Shown: piece after piece, positions 6,355 through 7,413 of the stretch
Layout: each line of letters starts with the position of its first letter
Numbering within the stretch: the stretch's first letter is position 1
Origin: Desulfuromonadaceae bacterium UBA6124
Lineage (GTDB): Bacteria > Desulfobacterota > Desulfuromonadia > Desulfuromonadales > Trichloromonadaceae
Reading direction: 5' to 3'
Length of the DNA stretch: 7,413 nucleotides
Assembly (NCBI GenBank): GCA_002423365.1
Contig: DIVU01000003.1
Location: 15,848 to 23,260, forward strand
Position numbers and translations under genes: made by a program
The notes under the pieces: model-generated
Seen by the model: the letters and a program-made list of their open reading frames with translations, nothing else
Told to the model about the DNA's origin: nothing
The model's database searches: none

Positions 6355-7296
6355 TCAATGGCTGACCAGGGCACGGATGGCGGCGAGATCGGCGCGCGCG
6401 GCCTCTTCGCCGGCGCGGATGATCTCTTCGGCCTTGTTGAATTCGAGCAGGGTGACACCGTTGAGTTCCGGGCGCAGAAGCACGTCCGCCCCATCCCGGG
6501 CCAGGCGCAGGCTGTTGATTTCGTTCTCCATGATGGCGATGCACTGGGCAAAAATACGCAGCAGCCCCGGCGGCTTGCGTCCCTTTTCCAGATGGCGGGG
6601 TTCGTCGCTTTCGCCCAGGGGCCAGAGATCGCGCAGCAGCCTCTCGACCATCGTCGAATCGAAAAAGTCGAAGAGGGGGTTTTTGCGCGGCTGATCTCGT
6701 TTCGGATTGGGCAGAAAGGCCTCCTGGAGTCGTTTTTCCACTTCGGGGATGGCGCAGACGCCGATCACCCGGGTCGCGCCGAGGTCGCGGGCGACATCCA
6801 CGGGGACGGGATTGCACAGGCCGCCGTCGACGAGAAAACGTCCGGCGAAGTGTACCGGCGTGAAGATGCCGGGGAAGGAGATCGCCGCTCGCAGCGCTTC
6901 CCGCAGCAGGCCGCGGCGGATGACCAGCAGTTCGCCGCTTTCGACGTCGGTGGCCAGCACCGCCAGGGGCATGCGCAACTCCTCGAAAGTTTCCACCGGC
7001 AAGAGTTCGGAGATGAACTGGGCGACTTTCTTGCCGTCGATCAGCCCGGAGGTGGGGATGATTGGGTCGATCAGTCCGGCCATCTGCTGCCAGTCGACAT
7101 TGCGCGCCACCTCTTCCATTCGCGCCAGCGGAACCCCGGCGGCGTAGAGAGCGCCGATCAGGGCGCCGATGGAGGTGCCGGCGATACAGCCGATCGGAAT
7201 GCCTTCGGTTTCGAGCACCTTGAGCACCCCAATGTGCGCCAGCCCCCGGGCGGCGCCGCTGCCGAGGGCCAGGCCGATCGAATTATGCGAGGTCAT
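6355..7296 (-). CDS. Patatin-like phospholipase/esterase (RssA/NTE type)
   Basis: This 313-residue protein is a serine hydrolase of the patatin-like family, expected to hydrolyse acyl esters of phospholipids or lysophospholipids at the cytoplasmic side. The signature elements are in order: oxyanion-hole glycine loop GSGAARG (12-18), nucleophile elbow GTSIG (40-44) with S42, and the dyad aspartate in DGG (157-159) with D157, followed by NPVPV. The dyad is complete, so activity is expected. No signal peptide or clear membrane helix is seen. The C-terminal third (about 190-313) goes beyond the catalytic core: a basic, proline-containing stretch (195-207), then helices. The short form with the motif at the very N-terminus resembles E. 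coli RssA and the catalytic part of NTE proteins. The ATG at 7294-7296 has only a weak ribosome site but is the only start just before the conserved motif. It is probably first in an operon with the phasin-like gene and ubiB. The substrate is not known. Confidence 0.92.
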   Translation of the reverse strand: MTSHNSIGLALGSGAARGLAHIGVLKVLETEGIPIGCIAGTSIGALIGALYAAGVPLARMEEVARNVDWQQMAGLIDPIIPTSGLIDGKKVAQFISELLPVETFEELRMPLAVLATDVESGELLVIRRGLLREALRAAISFPGIFTPVHFAGRFLVDGGLCNPVPVDVARDLGATRVIGVCAIPEVEKRLQEAFLPNPKRDQPRKNPLFDFFDSTMVERLLRDLWPLGESDEPRHLEKGRKPPGLLRIFAQCIAIMENEINSLRLARDGADVLLRPELNGVTLLEFNKAEEIIRAGEEAARADLAAIRALVSH

Positions 7297-7338
7297 AGGC
7301 CGCGGCTCTCTGGGAGAAGAAGATTAAAATATCGGGTT

Positions 7339-7367
7339 ATTATAGGAGTCGCCCCCGGCCTTGGCAA
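7339..7367 (-). promoter_or_regulatory. Sigma70 promoter for the patatin-phasin-ubiB operon
   Basis: On the minus strand TTGCCA (7362-7367, 5 of 6 to consensus) and a perfect TATAAT (7339-7344) are separated by the ideal 17 bp. The predicted start is near 7332, giving a leader of about 36 nt to the patatin ATG. GGGGCG/CGCCCC arms (7368-7373 and 7350-7355) flank the -35 hexamer, placing it in the 12-base loop of an inverted repeat. This could be a regulator site or the remains of the upstream gene's terminator, although no U-run is present. Confidence 0.75.
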
Positions 7368-7373
7368 GGGGCG

Positions 7374-7413
7374 TCAGCGGCGAAAGATCCAGAAGAGCAG
7401 GGAGAGGAGGAGG
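7374..7413 (-). CDS. C-terminal end of an upstream gene (partial, unidentified)
   Basis: Reading in from the right edge on the minus strand, one frame gives LLLSLLFWIFRR followed by TGA (7374-7376). A hydrophobic run ending in basic residues just before the stop is typical of the C-terminus of a small inner-membrane protein with a cytoplasmic tail. The stop lies a few bases upstream of the patatin promoter, as expected for a gene end. Only about 12 residues are visible, so the protein cannot be named and the reading frame could be chance. Confidence 0.4.
   Translation of the reverse strand, partial: LLLSLLFWIFRR

Overview
The window comes from a GC-rich Gram-negative bacterium, most likely a member of the Desulfuromonadales (Desulfobacterota, the former deltaproteobacteria). 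This rests on three things: an NtrY-like kinase paired with an NtrX-like regulator, the style of the UbiB and phasin-like proteins, and a long imperfect palindrome at 2836-2989 that resembles dispersed repeats I remember from that group. The assignment is inference, since no search could be run. Every gene I accept lies on the minus strand, so transcription runs from high to low coordinates.

In order of transcription, the right edge (7374-7413) holds the last codons of an unidentified, probably membrane-associated protein. A strong sigma70-type promoter (7339-7367) follows, then a patatin-like phospholipase/esterase (6355-7296), a 101-residue phasin-like helical protein (5935-6240) and an AarF/UbiB-family atypical kinase with two C-terminal membrane segments (4234-5925). 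No convincing terminator separates these three, so they probably form one operon linked to membrane lipid and quinone metabolism.

The 199-bp gap between ubiB and lpxC (4035-4233) is the most interesting regulatory stretch. It has an almost perfect sigma54 -24/-12 promoter (4084-4100), an AT-rich stretch, and a nested palindrome centred about 133 bp upstream of the predicted start site, which is a normal distance for an enhancer-binding-protein site. lpxC (3105-4034) encodes the committed step of lipid A synthesis and ends in a perfect 15-bp intrinsic terminator (3055-3087).

Next comes the palindromic repeat region (2806-3054), then a two-component pair: a four-segment membrane histidine kinase of the NtrY type (553-2805) and a sigma54-dependent NtrX-type response regulator whose C-terminus runs off the left edge (1-535). 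A sigma54 promoter on lpxC next to a sigma54 activator suggests, without proving it, that this two-component system controls lipid A synthesis. I found no RNA genes, CRISPR arrays, transposases or unknown multi-gene defence-type system.
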